From Streptomyces sp. WMMB 322 (GTDB lineage Bacteria; Actinomycetota; Actinomycetes; Streptomycetales; Streptomycetaceae), in NCBI RefSeq assembly GCF_900090145.1, contig NZ_FMHI01000003.1:148228-212227 (forward strand): a stretch of 64,000 nt of DNA, given 5' to 3'. This document shows positions 10,047 to 18,662 of the stretch, in pieces. Position 1 is the stretch's first letter; each line of letters opens with the position of its first letter. A model generated the notes under the pieces. It did not search any database. It was not told the DNA's origin and was given only the letters and a program-made list of their open reading frames with translations. The translations under genes were made by a program, and so were the position numbers.

Positions 10047-10562
10047 GGTGTGTCCCCTTGTGAATGACTGGCGTGGTGACCTTTGCGTGGGGGATGTGAA
10101 GCACGTGCGTGGTGCGAGGGGGGATCGCACAGAAGGAGACCCTGCTGTGCGGAAGAGTTACTGGCGAGTCAGGTTATGGACACCCGGCGCGCACGGCAAG
10201 GTTTCGCGCAGTCAAGTTTCCGCCGAACCGTGGTTCTTGGGTGACCGCCGGGTTCCCCACGTCGCACGGCAGCCACGGATCCGGCCGTCCGCATGCCCTG
10301 AGCTGGACGGCACGAGCCGGGGTTACCGGGAGTAGGCACGCGCTTTCCGGCACGTGCACACCACGCCGCGGCACCGGACGTGCCCGGAGGGAGTCGGAGG
10401 AGTGCGCAACGGTGTCCGAAAACAGTCCCACCACAGGTAAGTTGGGGCGCAGGGAGAGCCCGGACGACACCTTCTTGCCGCGGCTTCCGCGGGCGACGTA
10501 CGATGAATGCGCTTTCAATCCAGCGGCCCCACGGCCTGAACCAGGCAGGAGAGCACGGTCGC
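10047..10562. other. Divergent intergenic region with LacI-type operator
   Basis: These 516 bases lie between the DUF6230 gene and the LacI regulator. Apart from the operator at 10504-10517 I see no gene. Open frames here are compositional shadows without ribosome-binding sites. Confidence 0.4.
10504..10517. promoter_or_regulatory. LacI-type operator upstream of the LacI regulator
   Basis: TGAATGCGCTTTCA is a 14-base palindrome (TGAATGC / GCTTTCA, half-sites TGAAWGC) 46 bases before the GTG start of the regulator. It resembles the sites at 11723, 15139 and 22727, so autoregulation is likely. It overlaps an upstream ATG at 10503 that could otherwise be taken as the start, an argument for starting the gene at 10563. 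Confidence 0.6.
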
Positions 10563-11657
10563 GTGAATGCCCCCACCGTGTACGACGTCGCCGGGCAAGC
10601 AGGCGTCTCGATCGCGACGGTCTCGCGAGTCTACCGGGCACCGGAGTCGGTGCGCGCCGGTACGCGGGAGAAGGTCCTCGCCGCAGCCCGGGAGCTCGGC
10701 TACGTACCGAGCGGCAACGCCCGGGGCCTGGCCAGCCGCAACACGCGCGTGCTCGGCCTGTGCTTCCCCGACTACGCGGACCCGGACGCCGAGGATCCGG
10801 ACGCGGACCTGGGTGACGACGCCGAGCTGATGCTCTACTCCGACGAGATAATCCGCGGCATGGAGCGGGCGGCCCGGCGCCACGGCTACGCCCTGCTCAT
10901 CGCGGCCTCCCTCGCCGAGGGCCCCAAGAGCCTGGTCGCCGACGTCGCGGGGCGCGTGGACGGCTTCGCGGTGCTGGCCCGGACCGTCCCGACGGAGGAA
11001 CTCGAGGTCATCTCGCGGCGGCTGCCCGTCGTGATGCTCGCGGGTCCGCGCGAGGACGCACCGCTGGATCACCTGGACCATGTCGAAGTGGCCAACTTCG
11101 ACGGCGAACTCGCCCTCACCAGGCACCTCATCGCCGATCACGGCCTCACCCGGATCGCCTTCGCCGGCAGCACGGAGTACTCCCCCGACGTCGAGGCCCG
11201 CTTCAGGGGCTTCCAGGCGGCACATCTCGAGGCCGGGCTGCCCGTCCCCGACGGCCCCGACGTACGGTCCGACCTGACGCAGGCGGAGGGCGAGCACGCC
11301 GCGGCGCAGCTGCTCGACCGCGGGGGCGAGCTGCCGCAGGCGGTGGTGTTCGCCAACGACCAGATGGCGGTCGGCGCGCTCTCGGAGCTGCGCCGCCGCG
11401 GCGTGCGCGTCCCGGAGGACCTGGCGGTGGCCGGCTTCGACGGGATTCCCCTCGGGCGCCTGGTGACGCCGGCGCTGACGACCGTGCGGCAGCCGATGCG
11501 GCGGATCGGCGAGGAAGCGGTGGAACTGCTGGTCGCGAGGCTCGAGGACCGCACGCGGGAGCCGGTGTCGCAGGTGCTGCCGGTCTCGGTGGTCCGCCGG
11601 TCGAGCTGTGGATGCCCGCCCCGGAAGACCTCTCCGGCCCCCGTCGGCACCCCGTGA
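10563..11657 (+). CDS. LacI-family transcriptional regulator
   Basis: Repressor of the LacI/PurR type, 364 residues from the GTG at 10563. Residues 3-50 form the canonical headpiece (TVYDVAGQAGVSIATVSRV, then the hinge helix around NARGLASRNTRVLGL), followed by a periplasmic-binding-protein-like sensor domain ending with FDGIPLGRLVTPALTTVRQP. GGAG lies about 11 bases upstream. The open frame extends to 10380, but that would place arginine-rich sequence before the headpiece. It probably controls the importer and hydrolase genes that follow, because related palindromes sit before itself, the binding protein, the GH39 gene and the GH35 gene. The effector sugar is unknown. Confidence 0.93.
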   Translation: MNAPTVYDVAGQAGVSIATVSRVYRAPESVRAGTREKVLAAARELGYVPSGNARGLASRNTRVLGLCFPDYADPDAEDPDADLGDDAELMLYSDEIIRGMERAARRHGYALLIAASLAEGPKSLVADVAGRVDGFAVLARTVPTEELEVISRRLPVVMLAGPREDAPLDHLDHVEVANFDGELALTRHLIADHGLTRIAFAGSTEYSPDVEARFRGFQAAHLEAGLPVPDGPDVRSDLTQAEGEHAAAQLLDRGGELPQAVVFANDQMAVGALSELRRRGVRVPEDLAVAGFDGIPLGRLVTPALTTVRQPMRRIGEEAVELLVARLEDRTREPVSQVLPVSVVRRSSCGCPPRKTSPAPVGTP

Positions 11658-11722
11658 ACACTTCCGTTACACAGTCGTAATCTTCCCGGCCCTTGCACGG
11701 CCGGACCTTCACTCACAGAGTA

Positions 11723-11736
11723 TGTATGCGCTTACA
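11723..11736. promoter_or_regulatory. LacI-type operator upstream of the ABC sugar importer
   Basis: TGTATGCGCTTACA, half-sites TGTATGC and (reverse complement) TGTAAGC, is 90 bases before the binding-protein start. It is the reverse complement of the perfect site at 22727-22740. Assignment to the LacI protein at 10563 is by proximity and palindrome type. Confidence 0.75.
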
Positions 11737-11825
11737 GCCGGGCTTCCGGGCCCGGCCGTCCGGCCCGTCACTTCAGGCCACGTCAAGGCGCCACCGCCGC
11801 TCCGTGAACGAGGAGGAGATCCTCC

Positions 11826-13076
11826 ATGCAGCCTCTACCCCGCATCGCCGCCGCCACCGCGGCAACGACCGCCCTCGCGCTGCTGCTCTCCGCCTGCGGC
11901 AGCGGCGACGAGAAGCAGAGCTCCGCCAAGGACAAGCAGACCCTCACCGTCTGGGGCATGGGTGAGGAGGGCAAGCACCTTGCCGCGATCGGCAAGGAGT
12001 TCAACAAGAAGCACCCCAACATCACCGTCAAGGTCACCCCCGTCGGCTGGGACGTCGTGCACCAGAAGCTCAAGTCCGGCGTCGCCGCCGGGGAGCTCCC
12101 CGACATGTCCCAGATGGGCAGCACCATGCTGGGCGAGTTCATCGAGCTGGGCGCCCTGGACCCGGTGGACGAGAAGACGTTCAAGAAGGACGACTTCTTC
12201 CCCGCCGCCTGGAACGGCGGCGTGAAGGACGGCAAGACCTACGGAGTCCCCTGGTACGTCGACACCCGCGCGCTCTACTACCGCACGGACCTGGCCGACA
12301 AGGCAGGCATCGACGAGCCGCCGGCCACCTGGAAGGACCAGATGGCCCTCGCCCAGGCCTACAAGGACAAGGCCGGCACCAAGTGGGGCACGTACAACCA
12401 GCCCGCCAACACCGGCGCCTGGCAGACCTGGCTCCCGTTCCTCTACTCCGCCGGCGGCGACCTGCTCGACAGCTCCGGCAAGCCCGCCCTGGACTCCCCC
12501 GAGTCCGTGAAGGCGCTGGAGGAGTACGCCTCCTATTACGACAAGGGCCTGTCCCGCAAGAGCTCCCCGCCCGACTACGACGTGGTCAAGGACTTCGGCT
12601 CCGGGGACGCCCCGATGTTCATCTCCGGTCCCTGGATCGTGCAGGTCATCAAGGACCAGCAGCCGCAGCTGAAGGGCAAGTACGCCACCGCCCCGCTGCC
12701 GGCGGACGAGTCGAGCACCTCATGGGTGGGCGGCGCCAGCCTCGTGACCTTCAAGGACAGCAAGCACAAGGCTGCCGCGAAGGAGTTCACGAAGTACCTG
12801 ACCGGCGCGAAGCAGCAGGCCGCCTGGTACGAGCGGGCCCAGTCGCTGCCCGCCAACACCGCTGCCTGGGACGAGCCGGCGCTGAAGAACGCACCCGAGC
12901 AGCTCGCCGCCTTCGAGAAGCAGCTCAAGACGGCGAAGACCGTCCCGCCGCTCGCTCAGTGGGAGGAGTTCGCCGCCAAGATCGACGAGGGCGTGGCGCG
13001 CGTCTCGCAGAAGGGCGAGTCCCCGAAGAAGGCAGCTGCCTGGATGCAGAAGGCCACCGAGGGCCTGGTGGGCTGA
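11826..13076 (+). CDS. Sugar ABC transporter substrate-binding lipoprotein
   Basis: Extracellular binding protein of a CUT1-type importer, 416 residues. A lipoprotein signal peptide ends in LLLSACGSG (lipid-modified Cys near residue 24), followed by the SBP family 1 domain (TLTVWGMGEEGKHL, later FISGPWIV). The ATG at 11826 is preceded by GGAGGAG. First gene of an importer operon (four bases to the next gene) and probably repressed through the operator at 11723. Unlike the importer at the window start it has a Sec-type lipoprotein signal, and no ATPase gene accompanies it. The ligand is probably an oligosaccharide released by the neighbouring hydrolases. Confidence 0.93.
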   Translation: MQPLPRIAAATAATTALALLLSACGSGDEKQSSAKDKQTLTVWGMGEEGKHLAAIGKEFNKKHPNITVKVTPVGWDVVHQKLKSGVAAGELPDMSQMGSTMLGEFIELGALDPVDEKTFKKDDFFPAAWNGGVKDGKTYGVPWYVDTRALYYRTDLADKAGIDEPPATWKDQMALAQAYKDKAGTKWGTYNQPANTGAWQTWLPFLYSAGGDLLDSSGKPALDSPESVKALEEYASYYDKGLSRKSSPPDYDVVKDFGSGDAPMFISGPWIVQVIKDQQPQLKGKYATAPLPADESSTSWVGGASLVTFKDSKHKAAAKEFTKYLTGAKQQAAWYERAQSLPANTAAWDEPALKNAPEQLAAFEKQLKTAKTVPPLAQWEEFAAKIDEGVARVSQKGESPKKAAAWMQKATEGLVG

Positions 13077-13080
13077 CTCG

Positions 13081-14079
13081 ATGACGACCACGACCCCATC
13101 CCGGCGGGGGGCCCCGGACCGCACCTCGAAGGTGCGGCCCGGGGCCGGGGCCGGAGTCCTCACGGGCCGGAAGCGGGGACCGGGTCCCCGCCGGGACCGG
13201 CTCAGCGTGCAGAACGGCCCGGCGTGGCTGTTCTCCACGCCCTTCCTCCTGCTGTTCCTGACGTTCATGGCCGTGCCGATCGTCGCGACGTTCGTCATGA
13301 GCTTCACCGAATTCGAACTGCGGAACGTCGCGGACCCCTTCTCCGCCGAGTTCATCGGCCTGGAGAACTACACGCGCCTCTTCGAGGACGAGAAGTTCCT
13401 GACGTCGCTGTTCAACACGTTCTACTTCGTTCTCCTGGGCGTGCCGCTCACCGTCGGCGCCGGGCTGTTCGCGGCGGTGCTGCTCAACCGTGGCGTCGGC
13501 CGCATACGGACCGTCTTCCGCGTCGGCTTCTACGCGCCCGTCGTCACCAGCATCGTCGCGGTGGCCGTCGTGTGGCGCTTCGTCCTGGACCCGGCGGACG
13601 GCCTCATCGCCGGGCTCGCCTCCGAAGTCGGCCTGCGCTCACCGGACTTCCTCGGCTCGAACGTGCTCGCCATGCCGTCCCTCATCGTGATGGCGGTCTG
13701 GCGCAACCTCGGCAACGCGATGGTCCTCTTCCTCGCCGGACTCCAGGGCATCCCCACTGAGGTGCGGGAGGCGGCGCGGCTGGACGGAGCCGGCGTGTGG
13801 CAGGAGTTCCGCAGCATCACGGTGCCGCTGCTGCGCCCCACGATGCTGTACGTCAGTGTCATGACGACCATCGGCTTCCTCAACGTCTTCGAGGAGCCGT
13901 TCGTGTTGACCGAGGGCGGCCCGGACAACTCGACGCTGACCGTCTCGCTGAACATGTACAAGGAGGGCTTCAGCTACTTCCACATGGGTTACGCGAGTTC
14001 CATGGCGTACGTGCTGTTCACCGTCATTCTCGCCGTCACCCTGCTCCAGCTCCGCCTGCTGAAGGACAAGACGAAATGA
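13081..14079 (+). CDS. Sugar ABC transporter permease (MalF/UgpA type)
   Basis: 332 residues. About 55 residues of charged, proline-rich cytoplasmic N-terminus precede six predicted membrane spans (the first begins near WLFSTPFLLLFLTFMAVPIV). The EAA loop reads EAARLDGAGVWQEFRSITVP. The ATG follows the binding-protein stop after four bases, and the gene overlaps the next permease as ATGA. The role in sugar uptake is clear from family and operon; specificity is not. Confidence 0.94.
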   Translation: MTTTTPSRRGAPDRTSKVRPGAGAGVLTGRKRGPGPRRDRLSVQNGPAWLFSTPFLLLFLTFMAVPIVATFVMSFTEFELRNVADPFSAEFIGLENYTRLFEDEKFLTSLFNTFYFVLLGVPLTVGAGLFAAVLLNRGVGRIRTVFRVGFYAPVVTSIVAVAVVWRFVLDPADGLIAGLASEVGLRSPDFLGSNVLAMPSLIVMAVWRNLGNAMVLFLAGLQGIPTEVREAARLDGAGVWQEFRSITVPLLRPTMLYVSVMTTIGFLNVFEEPFVLTEGGPDNSTLTVSLNMYKEGFSYFHMGYASSMAYVLFTVILAVTLLQLRLLKDKTK

Positions 14080-14951
14080 CCGCGCCCGCCCTGCCGACCG
14101 AAAAGCCGGCGCCCCGCCTGCACAAGGGCGAGGCCCCGCGCCGCAGGCTCCTCCTGGCCGTGCTGTGGGCCGGGATGATCGTGATGGTCGCGCCGTTCCT
14201 GTGGATGGCGCTGTCCGCCTTCAAGTCGGAGAAGGACCTGGGCGCGACGCCCACGGTGTGGATCCCGGAGGACTGGACGCTGATCCACTTCGAGAAGCTG
14301 GTCAAGCTGCTCGACATCGGTTCCCACTTCTTCAACTCCACGCTGGTCGCCGTCCTCGTCACGGCCTGCAACCTGGTCTTCTGCTCGATGCTCGGCTACG
14401 CCCTGGCGAAGCTGAAGTTCGGGGGGAAGCGGCCCATGTTCGCGGTGGTGATGTGCGCGCTGATGGTGCCCGGCAACCTGATGCTGATGCCGATGTTCGT
14501 GATGGTCAGCAAGATGGGCCTGGTCGACTCCTACGCGGCGCTGATCCTGCCGTTCGCGGCCGGCGCCTTCGGCGTCTTCCTCATGCGCCAGTTCATGACG
14601 GCCATTCCGGACGAGCTGCTGGAAGCGGCCCGCATCGACGGCGCCGGCGAGTGGTTCATCTTCTGGCGGATCGCGATGCCGCTGGTCAAGCCCGCGCTGG
14701 CGACGCTCGCCATCTTCACGTTCCTCCAGTCCTGGAACAACTTCCTGTGGCCGCTGGTGGCCACCAACGACCCCGGGAAGTACACGCTTCCGGTGGCCCT
14801 GGCCACCTTCGCCATCGACCCCACGAAGACCAACGGCTCCAACGGGGTGCTCATGGCGGGCGCGTTCCTCGTCGTGCTGCCGGTGCTGCTGGTCTTCATC
14901 CTGTTGCAGCGCTACTTCACGCAGGGCATCGCCACCGCGGGCCTGAAGTAG
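14076..14951 (+). CDS. Sugar ABC transporter permease (MalG/UgpE type)
   Basis: 291 residues with about six membrane spans and the EAA loop EAARIDGAGEWFIFWRIAMP. The ATG at 14076 overlaps the previous stop (ATGA); the much longer open frame upstream is an artefact of GC-rich coding DNA. Last gene of the importer operon. No ATP-binding subunit follows, so the system presumably uses a shared MsiK-like ATPase encoded elsewhere, as is common in Streptomyces. Confidence 0.94.
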   Translation: MTAPALPTEKPAPRLHKGEAPRRRLLLAVLWAGMIVMVAPFLWMALSAFKSEKDLGATPTVWIPEDWTLIHFEKLVKLLDIGSHFFNSTLVAVLVTACNLVFCSMLGYALAKLKFGGKRPMFAVVMCALMVPGNLMLMPMFVMVSKMGLVDSYAALILPFAAGAFGVFLMRQFMTAIPDELLEAARIDGAGEWFIFWRIAMPLVKPALATLAIFTFLQSWNNFLWPLVATNDPGKYTLPVALATFAIDPTKTNGSNGVLMAGAFLVVLPVLLVFILLQRYFTQGIATAGLK

Positions 14952-15082
14952 GCCCGTACGACCGCAAGCAGGCCCGTACGACCGACCGTCGGAAGACAGC
15001 ACCACAGCACGGCAGCACCACAGCACGGCAGCACCACAGCACCGCAGACCGCAGACCGCAGACCGCAGACCGCAGACCGCAG
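14951..15082. repeat. Three adjoining short tandem repeats between importer and GH39 gene
   Basis: Directly after the permease stop, GGCCCGTACGACCG occurs twice (14951-14964 and 14971-14984). Next come about three copies of the 16-base unit CAGCACCACAGCACGG (from 14997 to about 15043), and then five copies of the 7-base unit GCAGACC (15044-15078) plus a partial copy. The block is non-coding and looks like replication-slippage products. It separates the importer operon from the operator of the hydrolase gene. Confidence 0.9.
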
Positions 15083-15138
15083 CACCGTCCGTCACACGCG
15101 AGCGAGCACCACGGCAGTGCACCGCTTCGGCGCACCCG

Positions 15139-15152
15139 TGTATGCGCATCCA
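15139..15152. promoter_or_regulatory. LacI-type operator upstream of the GH39-like gene
   Basis: TGTATGCGCATCCA matches the TGTATGC/GCWTACA pattern with one deviating base in the right half. It lies 19 bases before the chosen ATG at 15172 and overlaps an alternative upstream ATG (15142), which supports the downstream start. Confidence 0.65.
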
Positions 15153-15171
15153 TCGAGAGGTGACCCCCGAC

Positions 15172-17028
15172 ATGACCGAGAAGAACGCCGCTCGCGTCGA
15201 CTGGGAGCAGCGCATCGGCCTGCCCAGCGACAAGCCGCTGACCGGAACCGCCGGCCTCCCGGCGCCGTCGCGGCTGCGTTCCGAGGACGGCACCGGCCAT
15301 GTGCTGCTCGACTGGCAGCCCGTGGAGGGCGCGCTGGGGTATCTCGTACACCGCGCGGACACCGTGGACGGCCCGTACGAACCGCTCGACCACCGCGGCG
15401 GCGACGTGCTGGCCGTGCCCGCGCCTCCGTACGCGGACTCGCTCGTCCAGCCCGGACAGGGCTACTGGTACAAGGTCGCCACCTGGACGGACGCCGGTGC
15501 CGGCCCGCTCACCGCCGAGCCCGTCCGCGGCTGCCCCAGGGCGCCCGGAACGAAGCCGCCCACCGTCACCGTGAGCGTCGACGCCGCCGCCGCGCCCGTG
15601 CCGCTGCCGCCCGTGTGGAACCGGATGATCGGCGCCGAGCACCTGTCGATGCTGCTGTGGGACGAGCCGGGCCCCGGCGGCGCGGACGTCGCGCGGGAGT
15701 ACGCGGACGCGCTCGGCATCGTCCGGGACGAGCTGGGTGTGCGTACGGTGCGGGCGCACGGCACGTTCCTGCCCGAGTGCGTGAGCGTGCGCGAGGACGG
15801 GTCCTTCGACTTCTCCGGCCTCGACGAGGTCTACGACCGCTTCCTGGCGACCGGGCTCAAACCCGTCGTCGAACTCTCCTTCATGCCGGCGGAGCTGGCG
15901 CTCGACCCCGAGTACACGATCTTCGAGTACAAGGGCATCGCCTCCGTGCCGCGCAGCTGGGACCGGTGGGGCGGACTGTGCCGGGAGCTGACGGTGCACC
16001 TGCGGGAGCGCTACGGCGCGGACGAGGTCGCCACCTGGGAGTTCGAGGTCTGGAACGAGGCGAACCTGGAGGTGTTCTGGAACGGCACCCAGGCCCAGTA
16101 CCACCTGCTGTACGAGACCGCCGCGCGCGCCGTGAAGAGCGTCGACCCGCGCATCAGGGTCGGGGGCCCGGGCTCGGCCGCCGCGAAGTGGGTGGGACCG
16201 CTCCTGGAGTACTGCCGCGAGCACGATGTGCCCATCGACTTCGTCTCGACACACACCTACGGCAACGCCCCGCTGGACTTCCGTCCCCGGACGCGCTCCT
16301 TCGCCGAGGCGACGGGACGGCCCGAGCCGGAGATCCTGTGGACGGAGTGGGGCGTGACCCCGACCCACTTCCACCGCGTCAGCGACTCCGTCTTCTCCGC
16401 ACCGTTCGTGCTGCGCGGCATGAAGAGCGCTCTGGCCTCGACGGACGCACTGGCGTACTGGGTGGCCACCGACCACTTCGAGGAGCTGGGCCACCCGCCG
16501 AAGCTCTTCCACGGCGGCTTCGGGCTGCTGACCGTGGGCAATCTGCGCAAGCCGCGCTTCTGGGCGCTGCGCATGCTCTCGCAGCTCGAGGGCGGCCGCA
16601 TCCCGGCGTCGGTCACCGGCGACGGCGCCGAGGCGCTGGTGGAATGCCTCGCGACGCGCACCGGCGACGCCGCGAGCGTCGACGTGCTCTGCTGGAACGG
16701 CACGCTGGACCAGACGAAGACCGACGGTGCCGCATCGCTGAACCGCAACGCACGCGTCGAGGTGAACGGACTCGCTCCCGGGGCGGGTTACGCGGTCACC
16801 GTGCGCCGCGTGGACGAGAAGCACTCCAACATCAAGGCCGTGTGGGACGCCGTCGACGGCGGCCACAGAAACTGGCCCGACGAGCGGCAGTGGGCCCAAC
16901 TCCGCGCCGCCGACGAGCTGTTCGAGGAAAGCGGCGGCACCGTGACCGCCGACGGCGACGGCTCGCTCTCCCTCACCCTCGACCTCCCGATGCCCGGAAT
17001 CCGGGCGCTGCGCCTCGTCAGGAGCTGA
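15172..17028 (+). CDS. GH39-like glycoside hydrolase with N-terminal fibronectin-type domain
   Basis: 618 residues with no obvious signal peptide. Residues about 30-125 look like a fibronectin type III domain (LDWQPVEGALGYLVHRADTV). A TIM-barrel follows with the clan A hallmark FEVWNEANLEVFW, whose E296 would be the acid/base, and ILWTEWG, whose E392 would be the nucleophile. A beta-sandwich C-terminus ends the protein. GH39 includes beta-xylosidases, alpha-L-iduronidases and related enzymes. With a sulfatase nearby, an iduronidase-like or xylosidase-like role in a sulfated glycan is possible but unproven. The ATG at 15172 has GAGAGGTGA upstream. It is probably cytoplasmic, acting on imported oligosaccharides. 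Confidence 0.82.
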   Translation: MTEKNAARVDWEQRIGLPSDKPLTGTAGLPAPSRLRSEDGTGHVLLDWQPVEGALGYLVHRADTVDGPYEPLDHRGGDVLAVPAPPYADSLVQPGQGYWYKVATWTDAGAGPLTAEPVRGCPRAPGTKPPTVTVSVDAAAAPVPLPPVWNRMIGAEHLSMLLWDEPGPGGADVAREYADALGIVRDELGVRTVRAHGTFLPECVSVREDGSFDFSGLDEVYDRFLATGLKPVVELSFMPAELALDPEYTIFEYKGIASVPRSWDRWGGLCRELTVHLRERYGADEVATWEFEVWNEANLEVFWNGTQAQYHLLYETAARAVKSVDPRIRVGGPGSAAAKWVGPLLEYCREHDVPIDFVSTHTYGNAPLDFRPRTRSFAEATGRPEPEILWTEWGVTPTHFHRVSDSVFSAPFVLRGMKSALASTDALAYWVATDHFEELGHPPKLFHGGFGLLTVGNLRKPRFWALRMLSQLEGGRIPASVTGDGAEALVECLATRTGDAASVDVLCWNGTLDQTKTDGAASLNRNARVEVNGLAPGAGYAVTVRRVDEKHSNIKAVWDAVDGGHRNWPDERQWAQLRAADELFEESGGTVTADGDGSLSLTLDLPMPGIRALRLVRS

Positions 17029-17094
17029 GCCCCGGCCCCCGTCCCGGCGTCCGCACGACTGCACGTCCACCGAAGACGAAGGAGTCCCACCACC

Positions 17095-18498
17095 ATGAAA
17101 CGACGGACGATCCTCACGGCAGGAGCGGGCGCCACGGCCGCGCTCGCCCTCGGCGGCGCCACGGCCACCCCGGCCTCGGCACGCAGCCGCACCACGACGG
17201 CCCTGCTGCACCGCTGGTTCCGCGACACCTACGCCTCCATCGAGGCCATGCACACGGACTTCGGCCTCGCCGCCGACAAGATCGACGTCAGTGGCGCCGA
17301 GCCGAAGCGCAGCGTGCAGACCTCGCCGACCAACATCGGCTGCGGGCTCTGGTCGACGGTCGCGGCGGCCGGCCTCGGCGTGATCAGCCGCCCCACCATG
17401 CGCAAGCGGCTGGCGGGCACCGTCTCGGCGGTGGAGAAGCTGGAGCGGGCCGAGGGCTTCTGGTTCAACTGGTACGACGCCGGTACCGGCGAGGTGCTCA
17501 CCGAGTGGCCGGAGAGCGGCGACGTGGTGCGGCCGTTCCTCTCGTCCGTCGACAACGCCTGGCTCGTGACGGGACTGCGGATCGCCGCCGCGGCCGACCC
17601 CGCGCTGGCGGGGCGCGTCAAGGCGCTGCTCGCCGACGCCGACTGGTCCTTCTACTACACCCCGTACGACGAGAGCGACCCCGCACAGCACCCCGGCCAG
17701 CTCAAGGGCGGCTACTGGACGGACGACGACACCTTCACCGGTCACTGGTACGGCGCCCTCAACACCGAGCCCCGCATGGCCAGTTACCTCGGCATCGGCG
17801 ACGGCAGCCTGCCGGGCGAGCACTACTGGCGCACGTTCCGCACGATGCTCCCGGAGTGGGAGCAGGAGCAGGTGCCCGAGGGCGAGTACGTCACGGTCGA
17901 CGGCGTGCGCCTCTTCCGCGGGCACTACACCTACCGCGGCCGCAAGCTCATCCCCACCTGGGGCGGCTCGATGTTCGAGGCCCTGATGGTGCCGCTGTTC
18001 GTTCCCGAGGGCGACTGGGCGCCCAAGGCGTGGGGGGTGACGCACAAGCGCTTCATCCGCAGCCAGATCGAGCACGGCCTGGAGGAGGAGAAGTACGGGT
18101 ACTGGGGCTTCTCCCCCGCCAACATCCCGTCGGGCGGCTACAGCGAGTACGGCGTCGACGCCATCGGCATGACGGTGGACGGCTACTTCTCCAAGGGCGT
18201 CGTCACGCCCCACGCGTCCGTCCTGGCAATGCAGTTCGAGCCGGAGGCGTCCGTGCGGAACCTGGTGAAGATCGCCCGCGACTTCGGCGCCTACCACGAC
18301 GGGCTGGGCTTCCGTGACTCCGTCGACGTACGCGAGGGGACCGTCAGCGACTACATGCTGGCGCTGGACCAGGGCATGGTCGCCGCCGGCCTGGCGCAGG
18401 TGCTCAGCCCCGGTCTGCTCCAGCAGCCCTTCCGCTCGGGCGGCTTCGCCAGGAACGTCCGGCCGCTGCTGGCCAAGGAGGACTTCGGCATAGCCTGA
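17095..18498 (+). CDS. Tat-exported glycoamylase-like (PF10091-type) protein
   Basis: 467 residues. The N-terminus KRRTILTAGAGATAALALGG is a twin-arginine signal ending near ASA. The mature protein resembles the glycoamylase-like (alpha/alpha)6 family that also contains GH144-type beta-1,2-glucanases. Recognisable pieces are GCGLWSTVAAAGLGVIS near residue 85, SSVDNAWLVTGL near 145, WGGSMFEALMVPLFVPEG near 290 and YGYWGFSPANIP near 330. A catalytic acid cannot be chosen with confidence. Clear ribosome-binding site (GAAGGAG). It lies 66 bases behind the GH39 gene, so they are probably co-transcribed and act on the same glycan, one outside and one inside the cell. Substrate unknown. Confidence 0.72.
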   Translation: MKRRTILTAGAGATAALALGGATATPASARSRTTTALLHRWFRDTYASIEAMHTDFGLAADKIDVSGAEPKRSVQTSPTNIGCGLWSTVAAAGLGVISRPTMRKRLAGTVSAVEKLERAEGFWFNWYDAGTGEVLTEWPESGDVVRPFLSSVDNAWLVTGLRIAAAADPALAGRVKALLADADWSFYYTPYDESDPAQHPGQLKGGYWTDDDTFTGHWYGALNTEPRMASYLGIGDGSLPGEHYWRTFRTMLPEWEQEQVPEGEYVTVDGVRLFRGHYTYRGRKLIPTWGGSMFEALMVPLFVPEGDWAPKAWGVTHKRFIRSQIEHGLEEEKYGYWGFSPANIPSGGYSEYGVDAIGMTVDGYFSKGVVTPHASVLAMQFEPEASVRNLVKIARDFGAYHDGLGFRDSVDVREGTVSDYMLALDQGMVAAGLAQVLSPGLLQQPFRSGGFARNVRPLLAKEDFGIA

Positions 18499-18529
18499 TC
18501 CCGCAGCAGCACACACGCGGCTGCCCGCC

Positions 18530-18574
18530 GCCCCGGAACGCCGGGGCAGCGCCGCCGGCTCATCCCCGGCGCTG
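18530..18574. terminator. Two tandem stem-loops upstream of the sulfatase gene
   Basis: GCCCCGG/CCGGGGC (18530-18536 with 18541-18547, four-base loop) is followed directly by CAGCGCCG/CGGCGCTG (18547-18554 with 18567-18574). They lie between the glycoamylase-like gene and the sulfatase gene on the same strand, so they may terminate or attenuate rather than isolate the two genes completely. Confidence 0.5.
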
Positions 18575-18662
18575 TCCCGGCCCTCCCCTCCCCCGCCCGC
18601 AGCGGCGGAGCGGTCGTCCCGCTCGGCACCGCCGCGCCCGAACGTCCCAGGGAAGGATTCCG

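Noticed and set aside
14951..15082. A CRISPR-like array
   Set aside because: Units are 7-16 bases, abutting, with no unique spacers and no cas genes nearby.
15142..15171. Upstream ATG start for the GH39 gene
   Set aside because: It lies within the LacI-type operator and lacks a ribosome-binding site, whereas the ATG at 15172 has GAGAGGTGA in place.
14917..18516. A 1199-codon minus-strand frame opposite the GH39 and glycoamylase-like genes
   Set aside because: High GC leaves antisense frames open. The translation has no family motif, whereas the plus strand encodes two clear proteins.
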